A stretch of 64,000 nucleotides of DNA. Origin: an uncultured Clostridium sp. (GTDB lineage Bacteria > Bacillota > Clostridia > Clostridiales > Clostridiaceae). Below the pieces are notes generated by a model. The model made no database searches. It saw nothing but the letters and a program-made list of their open reading frames with translations, and had not been told where the DNA came from. The stretch is taken from the NCBI GenBank assembly GCA_900543325.1, contig UQQU01000006.1:1-64000 (forward strand). The letters run 5' to 3'. Made by a program: the position numbers and the translations under genes. Positions 53,143-62,182 of the stretch are shown piece by piece. Every line of letters begins with the position of its first letter. The first letter of the stretch is position 1.

Positions 53143-53177
53143 AAAAGGATGTCTCTTAAATTTAGAGACATCCTTTG
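53143..53177. terminator. Bidirectional terminator between the TauE remnant and copZ
   Basis: Thirteen-pair perfect stem AAAGGATGTCTCT/AGAGACATCCTTT with a 7-base loop. Confidence 0.88.
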
Positions 53178-53225
53178 TGTTATACCTATTTTCATATTAC
53201 TTTAAAATAAGGTCTTATTCTTTTT

Positions 53226-53435
53226 CTATATATTTTCTATTTTGATTACATCATATCCCATGTCTTCAACTTTTTCTTTTATTGAATCATCTGATTCATT
53301 TGTTTCTACAACTGCATACTTTCCTTCTAAATTAACTTCAATTCCTGTTGCATCATTTAATTCTTCTAAAGCTTCAGTAACATGAGCAACACAGTTTTTA
53401 CAACTCATTCCTTCAATTAATATTTTCTTTTTCAT
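53226..53435 (-). CDS. copZ: Copper chaperone CopZ
   Basis: A 69-residue HMA-domain protein with the metal site GMSCKNC (residues 9-15). It carries Cu+ in the cytoplasm to CopA. The fold pattern beta-alpha-beta-beta-alpha-beta is readable, ending MGYDVIKIENI. It lies 66 bases after copA on the same strand and shares its operator-controlled promoter. Confidence 0.93.
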   Translation of the reverse strand: MKKKILIEGMSCKNCVAHVTEALEELNDATGIEVNLEGKYAVVETNESDDSIKEKVEDMGYDVIKIENI

Positions 53436-53501
53436 AAAATCTCCTCACTTTCATCCTCTTTAAGATATCTTTATTTTAATATTATTAATAACTATTTATA
53501 C

Positions 53502-55940
53502 TTATTTATTTGGATTAAAACTTCTTAATCTTAATGCATTTGCTAAAACTGAAACTGAACTTAAGCTCATAGCCGCTGCACCTATCATTGGATTTAATAA
53601 TGGTCCTCCAAATATATGAAGTACTCCCATAGCTACTGGAATACCTAAAACATTATATCCAAATGCCCAGAATAGATTTTGTTTTATATTTCTAATAGTT
53701 GCTTTACTTAATTTAATAGCTGTAGCAACATCTTTTAAATCACCTTTCATAAGTACTATATTAGCTGATTCAATAGCTACATCAGTACCTGTTCCAATTG
53801 CAATACCAATATCAGCTTGTGCTAATGCTGGAGCATCATTTATTCCATCCCCAACCATAGCAACCTTACTACCAGTCTCTTGAAGTTTTTTAACTTCATT
53901 TGCTTTGTCTTCAGGTAATACTTCTGCAAGAACAATATCAATTCCCACTTGTTTTGCAATAGAATGCGCTGTTTTCTTATTATCTCCAGTAATCATAGCA
54001 ACCTTGATTCCCATCTTATGAAGATTTTCAATTGCTTCCTTACTGCTTGGCTTAACTGTATCTGCAACTGCAATGATACCTTCTAATCTATTATTCACTG
54101 CAATATACATAGGTGTTTTACCCTCATTGGCTAATTTATCTGACTTAACACCTAAATCTCCAACTTCAATAGAGTTTTCATCCATTAATTTTTTATTTCC
54201 AAGTAAGATAGTCTTACCTTCTATTTCAACTTGAATTCCATGACCTGGAATTGCTTTAAAGTTAGATATTTCTTTAAACTTAATATTTCTTTCCTCTGCA
54301 CCTTTTACTATTGCTTCACCTAAAGGGTGCTCTGAACCTTTTTCACTACTTGCTGCTATAGCTAGTAATTCATCTTCTGATATTGTACTAGTAATAATAT
54401 CTGTTACTACTGGTTTACCTTCTGTAATAGTACCAGTCTTATCAAATACAATAGTATCAATTTGGTGAGTAATTTCTAAAGCTTCTCCACCCTTAATTAA
54501 TACTCCATATTCTGCACCTTTTCCTGTTCCAACCATAATTGCTGTAGGTGTTGCTAATCCTAAAGCACATGGACAAGCTATAACTAAAACTGAAATGAAT
54601 ATTGTTAATGCAAATACTCCATTTTCGCCTGCAATTAACCATCCTATACTAGCAAGTATTGCAAGACCAATTACTATTGGTACAAAGTATGATGCAATAA
54701 TATCTGCCATTTTTGCAATAGGAGCTTTTGATCCTTGAGCATCTTCAACTAATTTAATAATTTGAGATAATGCAGTATCTTTACCAACCTTAGTAGCTTT
54801 ATATTTAATAAATCCTGTTTTATTAATACTAGCTCCTATTACCTTACTTCCAATTGTCTTTTCAACTGGAATACTTTCACCAGTAAGCATAGCTTCATCA
54901 ACTGCAGTAGCCCCTTCTATAACTTCACCATCAACAGGTAACTTTTCCCCTGGCTTAACTATAACTATATCTCCAACAATAACTTCATCTATAGGAATAA
55001 CTAACTCTTTTCCATCTCTCACAATAATGGCTGTCTTTGGAGCTAATCCCATAAGCTTTTTAATTGCTTGAGATGTTTTTCCTTTAGAAATTGCTTCTAA
55101 ATATTTACCTAAAGTTATTAAAGCAAGTATTGTAACAGCTGCCTCATAATACAAGCTCATAGCATAAGAACCATGGCCTGTATAAATCTTATATGTTCCA
55201 TATAAACTATAAATAAAAGCTGCACTTGTACCTATTGCAATTAAAGAATCCATATTAGGACTTAATTTAAATAAATTTTTATATCCAATATAATAAAACT
55301 TATATCCAATTATCATAACTGGTATTGTTAAAACTAATTGAATCATTGCAAAATTAAGAGGATTTATCATTGGATCAATAATCTTAGGTAAGGGCATACC
55401 AATCATATGTCCCATTGTTATTGTTAAAAGTGGTACTGCAAATATTAATGATAATACTAACCTCCACAGTAACTTTCCTTTTTCATCTAATTTCTTTCTC
55501 TTCTCTTCTACTTTTTGTTCATCTTCTCTTATTAATTTATATCCAGCTTTCTCAACCTTTGCTTTTATATCTCCAAAGCTTATAGCATCTGCATCATAAC
55601 TTACCGAAAGTTTTTCTGTTGCAAAATTAACTACTGCACTTTCAACACCTGTCATTTTCTTTGTAACTTTTTCAACTCTATTAGCACAAGCTGAACATGT
55701 CATTCCTTCTATTTTATAAGTATGTGATTGAATATTTTTTTGTATTTTAAAGCCTATTTTTTCAACCTTTTGTTCTATGTCTGCTTTAGTAATTACTTTA
55801 TCATCATAATTAACTGTTAATGTTTCTGTTGCAAAATTAACATTTGCTTCTTTAACACCATCCATTTTGCTAACTACTTTTTCAATTCTGTTTGCACAAG
55901 CAGAACATGTCATACCGCTTATTTTAAACTTGTTGTTCAC
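53502..55940 (-). CDS. copA: Copper-exporting P1B-type ATPase CopA
   Basis: An 812-residue Cu+ pump with two N-terminal HMA domains (GMTCSACANRIEKV near residue 10 and GMTCSACANRVEKV near 80). Then come the membrane core with the actuator TGES, the copper site CPCALGLATPTA, DKTGTITEG, SEHPLGEAIV, GDGINDAPALAQADIG and the C-terminal N-x6-YN and MxxSS elements. I take the GTG at 55940, with AAAGGAG 8 bases upstream; the GTG at 55949 touches that site. A GC-rich palindrome upstream fits CsoR control. Confidence 0.95.
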   Translation of the reverse strand: MNNKFKISGMTCSACANRIEKVVSKMDGVKEANVNFATETLTVNYDDKVITKADIEQKVEKIGFKIQKNIQSHTYKIEGMTCSACANRVEKVTKKMTGVESAVVNFATEKLSVSYDADAISFGDIKAKVEKAGYKLIREDEQKVEEKRKKLDEKGKLLWRLVLSLIFAVPLLTITMGHMIGMPLPKIIDPMINPLNFAMIQLVLTIPVMIIGYKFYYIGYKNLFKLSPNMDSLIAIGTSAAFIYSLYGTYKIYTGHGSYAMSLYYEAAVTILALITLGKYLEAISKGKTSQAIKKLMGLAPKTAIIVRDGKELVIPIDEVIVGDIVIVKPGEKLPVDGEVIEGATAVDEAMLTGESIPVEKTIGSKVIGASINKTGFIKYKATKVGKDTALSQIIKLVEDAQGSKAPIAKMADIIASYFVPIVIGLAILASIGWLIAGENGVFALTIFISVLVIACPCALGLATPTAIMVGTGKGAEYGVLIKGGEALEITHQIDTIVFDKTGTITEGKPVVTDIITSTISEDELLAIAASSEKGSEHPLGEAIVKGAEERNIKFKEISNFKAIPGHGIQVEIEGKTILLGNKKLMDENSIEVGDLGVKSDKLANEGKTPMYIAVNNRLEGIIAVADTVKPSSKEAIENLHKMGIKVAMITGDNKKTAHSIAKQVGIDIVLAEVLPEDKANEVKKLQETGSKVAMVGDGINDAPALAQADIGIAIGTGTDVAIESANIVLMKGDLKDVATAIKLSKATIRNIKQNLFWAFGYNVLGIPVAMGVLHIFGGPLLNPMIGAAAMSLSSVSVLANALRLRSFNPNK

Positions 55941-55994
55941 CTGTATCACTCCTTTAAATAAAAATATTTATTTAAAATACTATTATTTTTTATT

Positions 55995-56017
55995 ACACCC
56001 CCCCTGGGTGGGGTTAT
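55995..56017 (-). promoter_or_regulatory. CsoR-type copper operator before copA
   Basis: TAACCCCACCC-AGGGGGGGTGTAA on the minus strand, a G/C-tract palindrome of the kind bound by CsoR, in very AT-rich surroundings and just downstream of the -10. No csoR gene is in the window. Confidence 0.75.
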
Positions 56018-56023
56018 AAAACT

Positions 56024-56051
56024 ATTATATTCCTTTTTTTATTATTTGCAA
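56024..56051 (-). promoter_or_regulatory. Promoter of copA-copZ
   Basis: -35 TTGCAA (56046-56051), 16-base spacer, -10 TATAAT (56024-56029) on the minus strand. Confidence 0.72.
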
Positions 56052-56153
56052 TAGTTTTTTTATTATTTAATGATATTATTTATCAATTAAAACATTTATT
56101 TTATTTGCTTATCATAAGTATGTATTTCTTACATATATATTTATTAAGAAATT

Positions 56154-56168
56154 ATTGTAAACGTTTTA
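56154..56168 (+). promoter_or_regulatory. Possible cre (CcpA) site before cstA
   Basis: TTGTAAACGTTTTAT matches the core TGnAAnCG of catabolite-responsive elements with one mismatch in the second half. It lies about 20 bases before the start codon, where binding would block elongation or initiation. Carbon control would suit a carbon-starvation transporter. Confidence 0.4.
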
Positions 56169-56188
56169 TTAATTTAGGAGGACTTTTT

Positions 56189-57622
56189 ATGATCAGTTTC
56201 TTTGTTTGTCTAGCTATATTGATAATCGGTTATTGTCTATATAGCAAACTTGTTGAAAAAATCTTTGGGCCAGAGTTTGACAGAAAGACACCTGCATTAG
56301 TCCATCCAGATGGAGTTGACTATATGCCAATGAAACCCTGGAGGTCATTCTTAGTACAACTTCTTAATATTGCAGGACTTGGTCCAATATTTGGTGCATT
56401 ATCAGGAGCTATCTGGGGACCATCAGTATACCTTTGGATTGTTTTTGGTACACTTCTTGCTGGTGGTGTTCATGATTTTCTAAGTGGTATGCTATCAGTT
56501 AGAAATGACGGAGCAAGTATTTCTGAAATTGTTGGTATTTACTTAGGTAAAGTAATGAAAAATGTAATGAGAGTATTTTCAGTTATTCTTCTTGTTATGG
56601 TTGGCGTTGTATTTATGGTTGGCCCTGCTGGTTTATTAGCAAAACTTACACCTAATTTTATGAATGTAACCTTCTGGACAATTGTTGTATTAATTTATTA
56701 TTTCCTTGCTACTTTATTACCTATTGATAAGATTATCGGAAAACTATATCCTATTTTCGGTATATGCTTAATTGTTATGGCTGTAGGTATTGCAGGTGCA
56801 ACGATATTAAATAATGGTACTAATCCAATGATGGAAATTACACTTGAAAATCTTCACCCTGATGGTGCTCCAATTTGGCCATTAATGTTTATTACAGTAG
56901 CATGTGGTGCTATTTCAGGTTTCCATGCGACACAATCACCTATTATATCAAGATGTATAGAAACTGAAAAAGATGGTAGAAAAATATTTTATGGTGCTAT
57001 GGTTGCAGAAGGAATAATTGCTCTAATATGGGCATCTGCTGGTATTGCTTTCTATAAAGGAACTGGTGGATTACTTGCTGCAGGTGGAGGTAATTCTTCA
57101 ACTGTATATGATATGTCAATTGGCCTTTTAGGTAAAGTTGGTGGAGTTCTTGCTATGATTGGTGTTATTGTATGCCCTATTACTTCAGGAGATACAGCCT
57201 TTAGAAGTGCAAGACTTACAATAGCAGATTGGTTTAAAATTGATCAAACTAAAATTCCTAAGAGATTAATGCTTGCTATTCCTCTACTTGGAATTGGATA
57301 TTTAATTTCACTTATAGACTATTCAGTTGTTTGGAGGTATTTCTCATGGTCAAATCAAACACTAGCTATGATAGTTCTTTGGGCAGGTTCTGTATATCTT
57401 GCTAAATATGCTAAGATAAATAAACCAATTTCATCATTAATTGCAGTAGTTCCTGCAACCTTTATGTCAGCAGTAAGTTGTACCTATATTTTATATGCAC
57501 AAGAAGGCTTTAGACTTCCAACAACAATTGCATATCCTGTAGGTATAATTTTTGCAGTTATATGTTTATGCTTATTCTTATTCCGTACATTTATACCTGC
57601 TATAAAAGCTAAAGCTAATTAA
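56189..57622 (+). CDS. cstA: Carbon starvation protein CstA family, short form
   Basis: A 477-residue membrane protein with about 13-14 segments. The CstA pattern is present: PALVHPDGVDYMPMKPW near residue 37, GPIFGALSGAIWGPSVYLW and GGVHDFLSGMLSVRNDGASI. E. coli CstA and its relative BtsT import peptides or pyruvate. The short clostridial form lacks the extended C-terminus. The ATG at 56189 follows TTAGGAGG; the frame upstream to 56105 has no ribosome site. It is a single gene on the plus strand with its own terminator. Confidence 0.92.
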   Translation: MISFFVCLAILIIGYCLYSKLVEKIFGPEFDRKTPALVHPDGVDYMPMKPWRSFLVQLLNIAGLGPIFGALSGAIWGPSVYLWIVFGTLLAGGVHDFLSGMLSVRNDGASISEIVGIYLGKVMKNVMRVFSVILLVMVGVVFMVGPAGLLAKLTPNFMNVTFWTIVVLIYYFLATLLPIDKIIGKLYPIFGICLIVMAVGIAGATILNNGTNPMMEITLENLHPDGAPIWPLMFITVACGAISGFHATQSPIISRCIETEKDGRKIFYGAMVAEGIIALIWASAGIAFYKGTGGLLAAGGGNSSTVYDMSIGLLGKVGGVLAMIGVIVCPITSGDTAFRSARLTIADWFKIDQTKIPKRLMLAIPLLGIGYLISLIDYSVVWRYFSWSNQTLAMIVLWAGSVYLAKYAKINKPISSLIAVVPATFMSAVSCTYILYAQEGFRLPTTIAYPVGIIFAVICLCLFLFRTFIPAIKAKAN

Positions 57623-57643
57623 AAATTAATAGTCTAAAAAATA

Positions 57644-57692
57644 AAAGTATCAAATTGAATTTAATATAAAACTCAATTTGGTACTTTTAACT
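57644..57692. terminator. Bidirectional terminator between cstA and manC
   Basis: Stem AAAAGTA-CAAATTGA/TCAATTTG-TACTTTT with A and T flanks; separates convergent genes. Confidence 0.85.
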
Positions 57693-57697
57693 TTTCA

Positions 57698-58768
57698 TTA
57701 AATAAACGCTCCAAACTCTGGACTATCATTAATGTCATTTAGTAAATGTTTAATTTCTTGATCCTTATCCTTATCCATTACTAATATGACATCCCCCGCA
57801 TCAACAACAACTAAATCCTTAACTCCAAAACCAATAATCAGTTTTTCATCTCCTCCAAATATGGAGCAATTTTCACAATCCTGGATATAGACATTGTTGC
57901 TTATCTTATTGTTTCTGTATTCACTTAAATACCTACTTAAAGCAGTAAAACTTCCTATGTCATCCCACTGAAAAGCTCCTTTAATTACATAAGCTTTTCT
58001 AGTTCTCTGCATTACTCCAAAATCTATAGAAATACCATCGATGTTTTCATATTCTTCTTTGATTACCTCTTCTTCATCATCTTCTCCTAGATGTTGATAT
58101 ATATTCATTAATGACTTATACATCTTAGGCAAATACTTTTCAATTTCTCTTAATATAACATCTGCTCTAAAAACAAACATACCTGAATTCCATAGATAAG
58201 TCCCTTTTAATAAAAAGTCCTTAGCTACTTCAATATTAGGTTTTTCAGTAAACCTTGCTATTTTATATGCCTGAGATGCAGAAGCTATTCTTTCTCCCAT
58301 TTCAATATATCCATAACCAGTTTCAGGTCTAGTTGGAGTAATACCTATTGTAACTATCCCTCTACGTCTATTAGCTATTTCAATAGCTTCTGATAGTGTA
58401 TCTAAATAATCCTTTTGACCTTCAATATGATGATCAGAAGGCAAAACTACCATTACAGCATCATTATCTTTTTTCAATAACTTAATGGCCGATAATCCTA
58501 TACAAGTAGCAGTTTCTTTATTTGCTGGTTCAGTAAATATATTTTCAGAATTAACATCTGATAACTCATCTCTTATTTTTTCTAAATAATCTTTGTTAGT
58601 TACCACATAAATATTGTCCTTCTTAATTAAAGGAGTAATTCTTTCAACTGTATTTACTAAAAAGCTTTTATTATTAATAACCTTTAAAAATTGCTTAGGT
58701 TGATTTGCTCTTGATAAAGGATATAGCCTTGTACCTTTTCCTCCAGCTAAAATTAGCGCGTATATCAC
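57698..58768 (-). CDS. manC: Mannose-1-phosphate guanylyltransferase
   Basis: A 356-residue nucleotidyltransferase that makes GDP-mannose from mannose 1-phosphate and GTP. It starts with the signature ALILAGGKGTRLYPLSR and QPKQFL, has VVLPSDHHI (about 100-108) and FTEKP with the catalytic Lys, and ends with a left-handed helix remnant (VEAGDVILV-like VVDAGDVILVMDK). It lacks the phosphomannose isomerase half of longer ManC proteins. The GTG at 58768 with GGAG 9 bases upstream fits best; the GTG at 58783 precedes that site. GDP-mannose would feed cell-surface polysaccharide. Confidence 0.93.
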   Translation of the reverse strand: MIYALILAGGKGTRLYPLSRANQPKQFLKVINNKSFLVNTVERITPLIKKDNIYVVTNKDYLEKIRDELSDVNSENIFTEPANKETATCIGLSAIKLLKKDNDAVMVVLPSDHHIEGQKDYLDTLSEAIEIANRRRGIVTIGITPTRPETGYGYIEMGERIASASQAYKIARFTEKPNIEVAKDFLLKGTYLWNSGMFVFRADVILREIEKYLPKMYKSLMNIYQHLGEDDEEEVIKEEYENIDGISIDFGVMQRTRKAYVIKGAFQWDDIGSFTALSRYLSEYRNNKISNNVYIQDCENCSIFGGDEKLIIGFGVKDLVVVDAGDVILVMDKDKDQEIKHLLNDINDSPEFGAFI

Positions 58769-58837
58769 AAAATTCCACTCCACGTAGTACTATGATTTAT
58801 TATATGAGTGCCTTTTGCCAATTGTGAAATCATAATG

Positions 58838-60214
58838 TTATTTCATTATTTTCTTTAAAATATTTATTTTTTCTTTATAAGGTGCAAATCTTATATTAAA
58901 TTCTACAAATGTTCCCCTCTCCATTACTGACCTTTTATGAGTAAAAGCATCAAAACTAGCCTTACCATGATAACTACCCATACCACTATTTCCTACTCCA
59001 CCAAAAGGTAAATTCCCATTAGCAACATGAATTACAGTATCATTTATAGTTACCCCTCCAGATGTAGTACATCTTAAAATATTATTTATACTTTTTTTAT
59101 TTTCAGAGAAATAATATAATGCTAAAGGTTTTTCTCTTTTATTAATAAAGCTTATTATATCTTGTATATTATCAAATTCTATTACTGGTAATATAGGTCC
59201 AAATATCTCTTCAGTCATAACATTAGAGTTAACATCTACATTAGTTAGAATCGTTGGTTCCATATATAATTCAGTACTATCAACATTACCTCCATAATAT
59301 ATTTCTCCATCATTAATATATTCTTTTAACCTATTTAATGAAGCAGTATTAACTACTCTAGGATAATCAGGGCTATTTTTAACATCTTTCCCAAACTGTT
59401 TATGTATTTCTTCTACAATTAACTTTAATAATTTATCTTTAACACTACTATGAATACATAAATAATCTGGTGCTACACAGGTTTGACCTACATTTAAAAA
59501 TTTTCCCCAAACTATTCTTTTAGCTGCAAGTTCTAATTTTGCATCTTTATCAACTATACAAGGGCTCTTTCCACCTAATTCTAATGTTACAGGTACTAAA
59601 TTTTTAGCAGCCTTCTCCATAACTATTTTTCCCACTCTAATACTACCAGTAAAGAATATATAATCAAATGGAAGATCTAATAGAGCTGATACAGCTTCTT
59701 TTCCCTCTAATGGATTAACTACCTTTAAGTATTCTTCTTGAAAGTTTTCATTAATCATTTCTTCTAATAATATTGAAGTATTCTTTGTATTTTCTGATGG
59801 TTTTATTATTGCTGTATTACCGGCAGAAATAGCTCCAACCAATGGCGCTATAACTAATTGAAATGGGTAGTTAAAGGGTCCTATAATTAATGTTACTCCA
59901 TAGGGCTCCTTATATATGTAGCTTTTAGCAGGATAATGTACTATAGGTGACTTTATTTTTTCTATTTTTGACCACCTTTTTATATTTTTTATATGTGTAT
60001 TAATTTCCTCATATACAAGTCCTACTTCAGTTGCATAACTCTCAAAATTAGATTTCCCCAAATCTTTTTTCAATGCATCTAAAATTTTATCTTCATTTTC
60101 TTTAATTACTTGCTTTAGCTTTTTTAAGGCATCTATTCTAAAATTAATATCATTTGTTTTTCCTGAATTAAAAAATTCTTTTTGCCTATTAAATACTGAT
60201 TTTACATCACTCAT
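58838..60214 (-). CDS. Aldehyde dehydrogenase, class-3 (fatty aldehyde) type
   Basis: A 458-residue NAD(P)-dependent enzyme that oxidises aldehydes to acids. Motifs: YGVTLIIGPFNYP, FTGSIRVGKIV, catalytic Glu in VTLELGGKSPCIV and catalytic Cys in NVGQTCVAPDY, then LPFGGVGNSGMGSYHG. The short length and missing N-terminal arm fit the class-3 family with broad aliphatic and aromatic substrates. It ends with a basic, partly hydrophobic tail that may touch the membrane. AAGAGG precedes the ATG. It lies 54 bases before manC; a functional link is not evident. Confidence 0.93.
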   Translation of the reverse strand: MSDVKSVFNRQKEFFNSGKTNDINFRIDALKKLKQVIKENEDKILDALKKDLGKSNFESYATEVGLVYEEINTHIKNIKRWSKIEKIKSPIVHYPAKSYIYKEPYGVTLIIGPFNYPFQLVIAPLVGAISAGNTAIIKPSENTKNTSILLEEMINENFQEEYLKVVNPLEGKEAVSALLDLPFDYIFFTGSIRVGKIVMEKAAKNLVPVTLELGGKSPCIVDKDAKLELAAKRIVWGKFLNVGQTCVAPDYLCIHSSVKDKLLKLIVEEIHKQFGKDVKNSPDYPRVVNTASLNRLKEYINDGEIYYGGNVDSTELYMEPTILTNVDVNSNVMTEEIFGPILPVIEFDNIQDIISFINKREKPLALYYFSENKKSINNILRCTTSGGVTINDTVIHVANGNLPFGGVGNSGMGSYHGKASFDAFTHKRSVMERGTFVEFNIRFAPYKEKINILKKIMK

Positions 60215-60242
60215 TTATTAACCTCTTATTTGAAAGTTTTTA

Positions 60243-60971
60243 TTATATTTTACCATACTTTAAGTTTCCTTCAAAAAGATTATTAGAAATAATGAATTCT
60301 GATATTCCTGATGCATATGGGGCTATTTCATATAATCCAAAATAAATTACAACTGTATTATTCTTTATATAAAAATTTTGATTATCAGCTATTCCATTGA
60401 ACCCATCTTTCCCAGTAAAATATCTATCCGGATCTTTGCTTATTTGTCTATTTATTTCTTTATTAATTACATCCTTATAATTATAGTTATCTTTAAAGAT
60501 ATCTTTTAGTTGAATTTCATTACCAGTTGATTTCTCTACATTATAAGCAATTCTATTTGTTATACCATGAGCTCCACCTGAAAATTGATAATAATCTATA
60601 TAAAAACTAATAATATCCGAATTGTTAGTAACCTTATATCTAGCATATAATTGATATGGCATTAATGGTGCTGTCTTATCTTTAAAATATTCATCTGCAA
60701 TCTGCTTAACTTCATTAATCCAATTTTCTGTCCACTTTATAATCTTATCATTAACTACATCTTCTTGTTTTTTATTGCCTATACCATTTATTTGCGGAAC
60801 AACTACATTAATGTCTAAATAATTATTTTTTGATTTGTATATTTTATCCACAATCTTCACTTTAGAATTATCTTCATTTAATTCACTAGTTTTCAACATA
60901 GCCTGTGGATAACTTTCAATAGTTATCAACAACATTAATATTACTAAAAAGCACATTTTTAGCCACTTCAT
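60243..60971 (-). CDS. Secreted DUF3298/DUF4163 protein (RsiV-like)
   Basis: A 242-residue exported protein. The N-terminal 25 residues form a signal peptide or anchor (LKMCFLVILMLLITIES). The outer domain has the DUF4163 part (about 45-130) and the DUF3298 part with YYQFSGGAHGITNRIAYN and GNEIQLKDIF. The pair of domains also occurs in RsiV, which binds lysozyme, but here no cytoplasmic anti-sigma segment is present. GAGGAGGG precedes the ATG. Its 5' end contains a DnaA box. Confidence 0.88.
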   Translation of the reverse strand: MKWLKMCFLVILMLLITIESYPQAMLKTSELNEDNSKVKIVDKIYKSKNNYLDINVVVPQINGIGNKKQEDVVNDKIIKWTENWINEVKQIADEYFKDKTAPLMPYQLYARYKVTNNSDIISFYIDYYQFSGGAHGITNRIAYNVEKSTGNEIQLKDIFKDNYNYKDVINKEINRQISKDPDRYFTGKDGFNGIADNQNFYIKNNTVVIYFGLYEIAPYASGISEFIISNNLFEGNLKYGKI

Positions 60972-61177
60972 AAAATATCCCTCCTCTACATTCGCTAAAT
61001 TTTACATTTATTTTATTATTATCTACAATAAGCCTAATAATTATTAACTTATATATCAACATTTTTTTAACAAGTTATCCACAGACATTTGTGGATTATG
61101 TGTGTAACCTCTAGTTTTTGTTAATTTTATAAATTTATTTCATATTTAAATTTTATTTCATATTGTTTTTATCCACA
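60904..61177. promoter_or_regulatory. DnaA-box cluster
   Basis: Three exact 9-mers TTATCCACA (60904-60912 minus, 61075-61083 plus, 61169-61177 plus), one TAATCCACA (61090-61098 minus), and a near match TTATCAACA (60923-60931 plus) within 274 bases. Most of the 362-base gap 60972-61333 is otherwise AT-rich with a terminator at its right end. No dnaA or dnaN gene is in the window. Confidence 0.65.
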
Positions 61178-61232
61178 GCCTATATATAGTATTAATAAAA
61201 TACCTACAATCTAAACATTAAATAAAAAAATA

Positions 61233-61277
61233 AACCATAATATAATAATAAAATTTTATTTTTATCATTATATTATG
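61233..61277 (-). terminator. Terminator after rluF
   Basis: Stem CCATAATATAAT/ATTATATTATGG with AT-rich loop, then TATTTTTTTATT on the minus strand. Confidence 0.82.
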
Positions 61278-61333
61278 GCTAAATTTCATCTAAGTTAAAT
61301 TTTATTGGACTGCTTTTAATAAAATCTTAGGTA

Positions 61334-62116
61334 TTACTTTTCATCTACTTCCTTTGTTTTTCCTGAAGTTGATATTAAATTATTTAAGCCTTTCAGCTCT
61401 TTATAAGTTAAATCTCTCCATTCACCAATTCTTAATTCACCTAAATTTATATTCATTATTCTAATTCTTTTTAGCTTTATAACCTCATATCCTAAAGCCT
61501 CGCACATTCTTCTTATTTGTCTATTTAAACCTTGAGTTAATATTATTCTGAATGTGTTGTTACCTTCTTTCTTAACATAACACTTTTTAGTAACCTGACC
61601 TAAAATTTTAATTCCATTACTCATTCTTTTTACAAATTCTTCGTTAATAGGTTTATTAACAGTTACTATATATTCCTTTTCATGATTATTTCCAGCTCTT
61701 AATATTTTATTAACTATATCTCCGTCATTAGTCATTAATATTAATCCTTGAGAGTCTTTATCTAATCTCCCTATTGGAAATATTCTTTTTTTATGATTTA
61801 CAAAATCAACTATATTACCTTTTACTTTATGCTCTGTTGTACAAGTAATTCCTACAGGTTTATTTAATACTATGTAAACTAAATCTTCATCCTTCGATAT
61901 TAACTTTCCGTTTACTTTAACCTTTTGACCTTTTGATACCTTAGTTCCCATTGAAGCCTTAACTCCATCAATAGTAACTAATCCATTTTCTATTAATTTA
62001 TCTGCCTCTCTTCTTGAACAAAAGCCTGATTCACTTATATATTTATTTAATCTAACCGTATCTCCTCTATCATTATGAACAATTACATTTTTCTTTTTTA
62101 TAGACCTTTGTTGCAT
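61334..62116 (-). CDS. rluF: 23S rRNA pseudouridine synthase, RluF type
   Basis: A 260-residue enzyme of the RsuA/RluF family. An N-terminal basic stretch and S4 domain (about 20-75, LNKYISESGFCSRREADKLI) are followed by the catalytic domain with Asp in FPIGRLDKDSQGLILMTNDG and the RluF-type closing signature QGLNRQIRRMCEALGY. RluF modifies U2604 (and weakly U2605) of 23S rRNA in E. coli. AAGGAAGG precedes the ATG. It is a second member of this family in the window, distinct from the one at 10.8 kb. Confidence 0.92.
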   Translation of the reverse strand: MQQRSIKKKNVIVHNDRGDTVRLNKYISESGFCSRREADKLIENGLVTIDGVKASMGTKVSKGQKVKVNGKLISKDEDLVYIVLNKPVGITCTTEHKVKGNIVDFVNHKKRIFPIGRLDKDSQGLILMTNDGDIVNKILRAGNNHEKEYIVTVNKPINEEFVKRMSNGIKILGQVTKKCYVKKEGNNTFRIILTQGLNRQIRRMCEALGYEVIKLKRIRIMNINLGELRIGEWRDLTYKELKGLNNLISTSGKTKEVDEK

Positions 62117-62182
62117 ATTTACCTTCCTTTGTTTTTCTTAATTTTAAATTAGAAATTAAACTTTTAATAAATTAGTATTTTC

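Noticed and set aside
60904..61177. Chromosomal replication origin (oriC)
   Set aside because: DnaA boxes are present, but dnaA, dnaN and rpmH are absent and genes on both sides run the same way, so no fork origin is supported.
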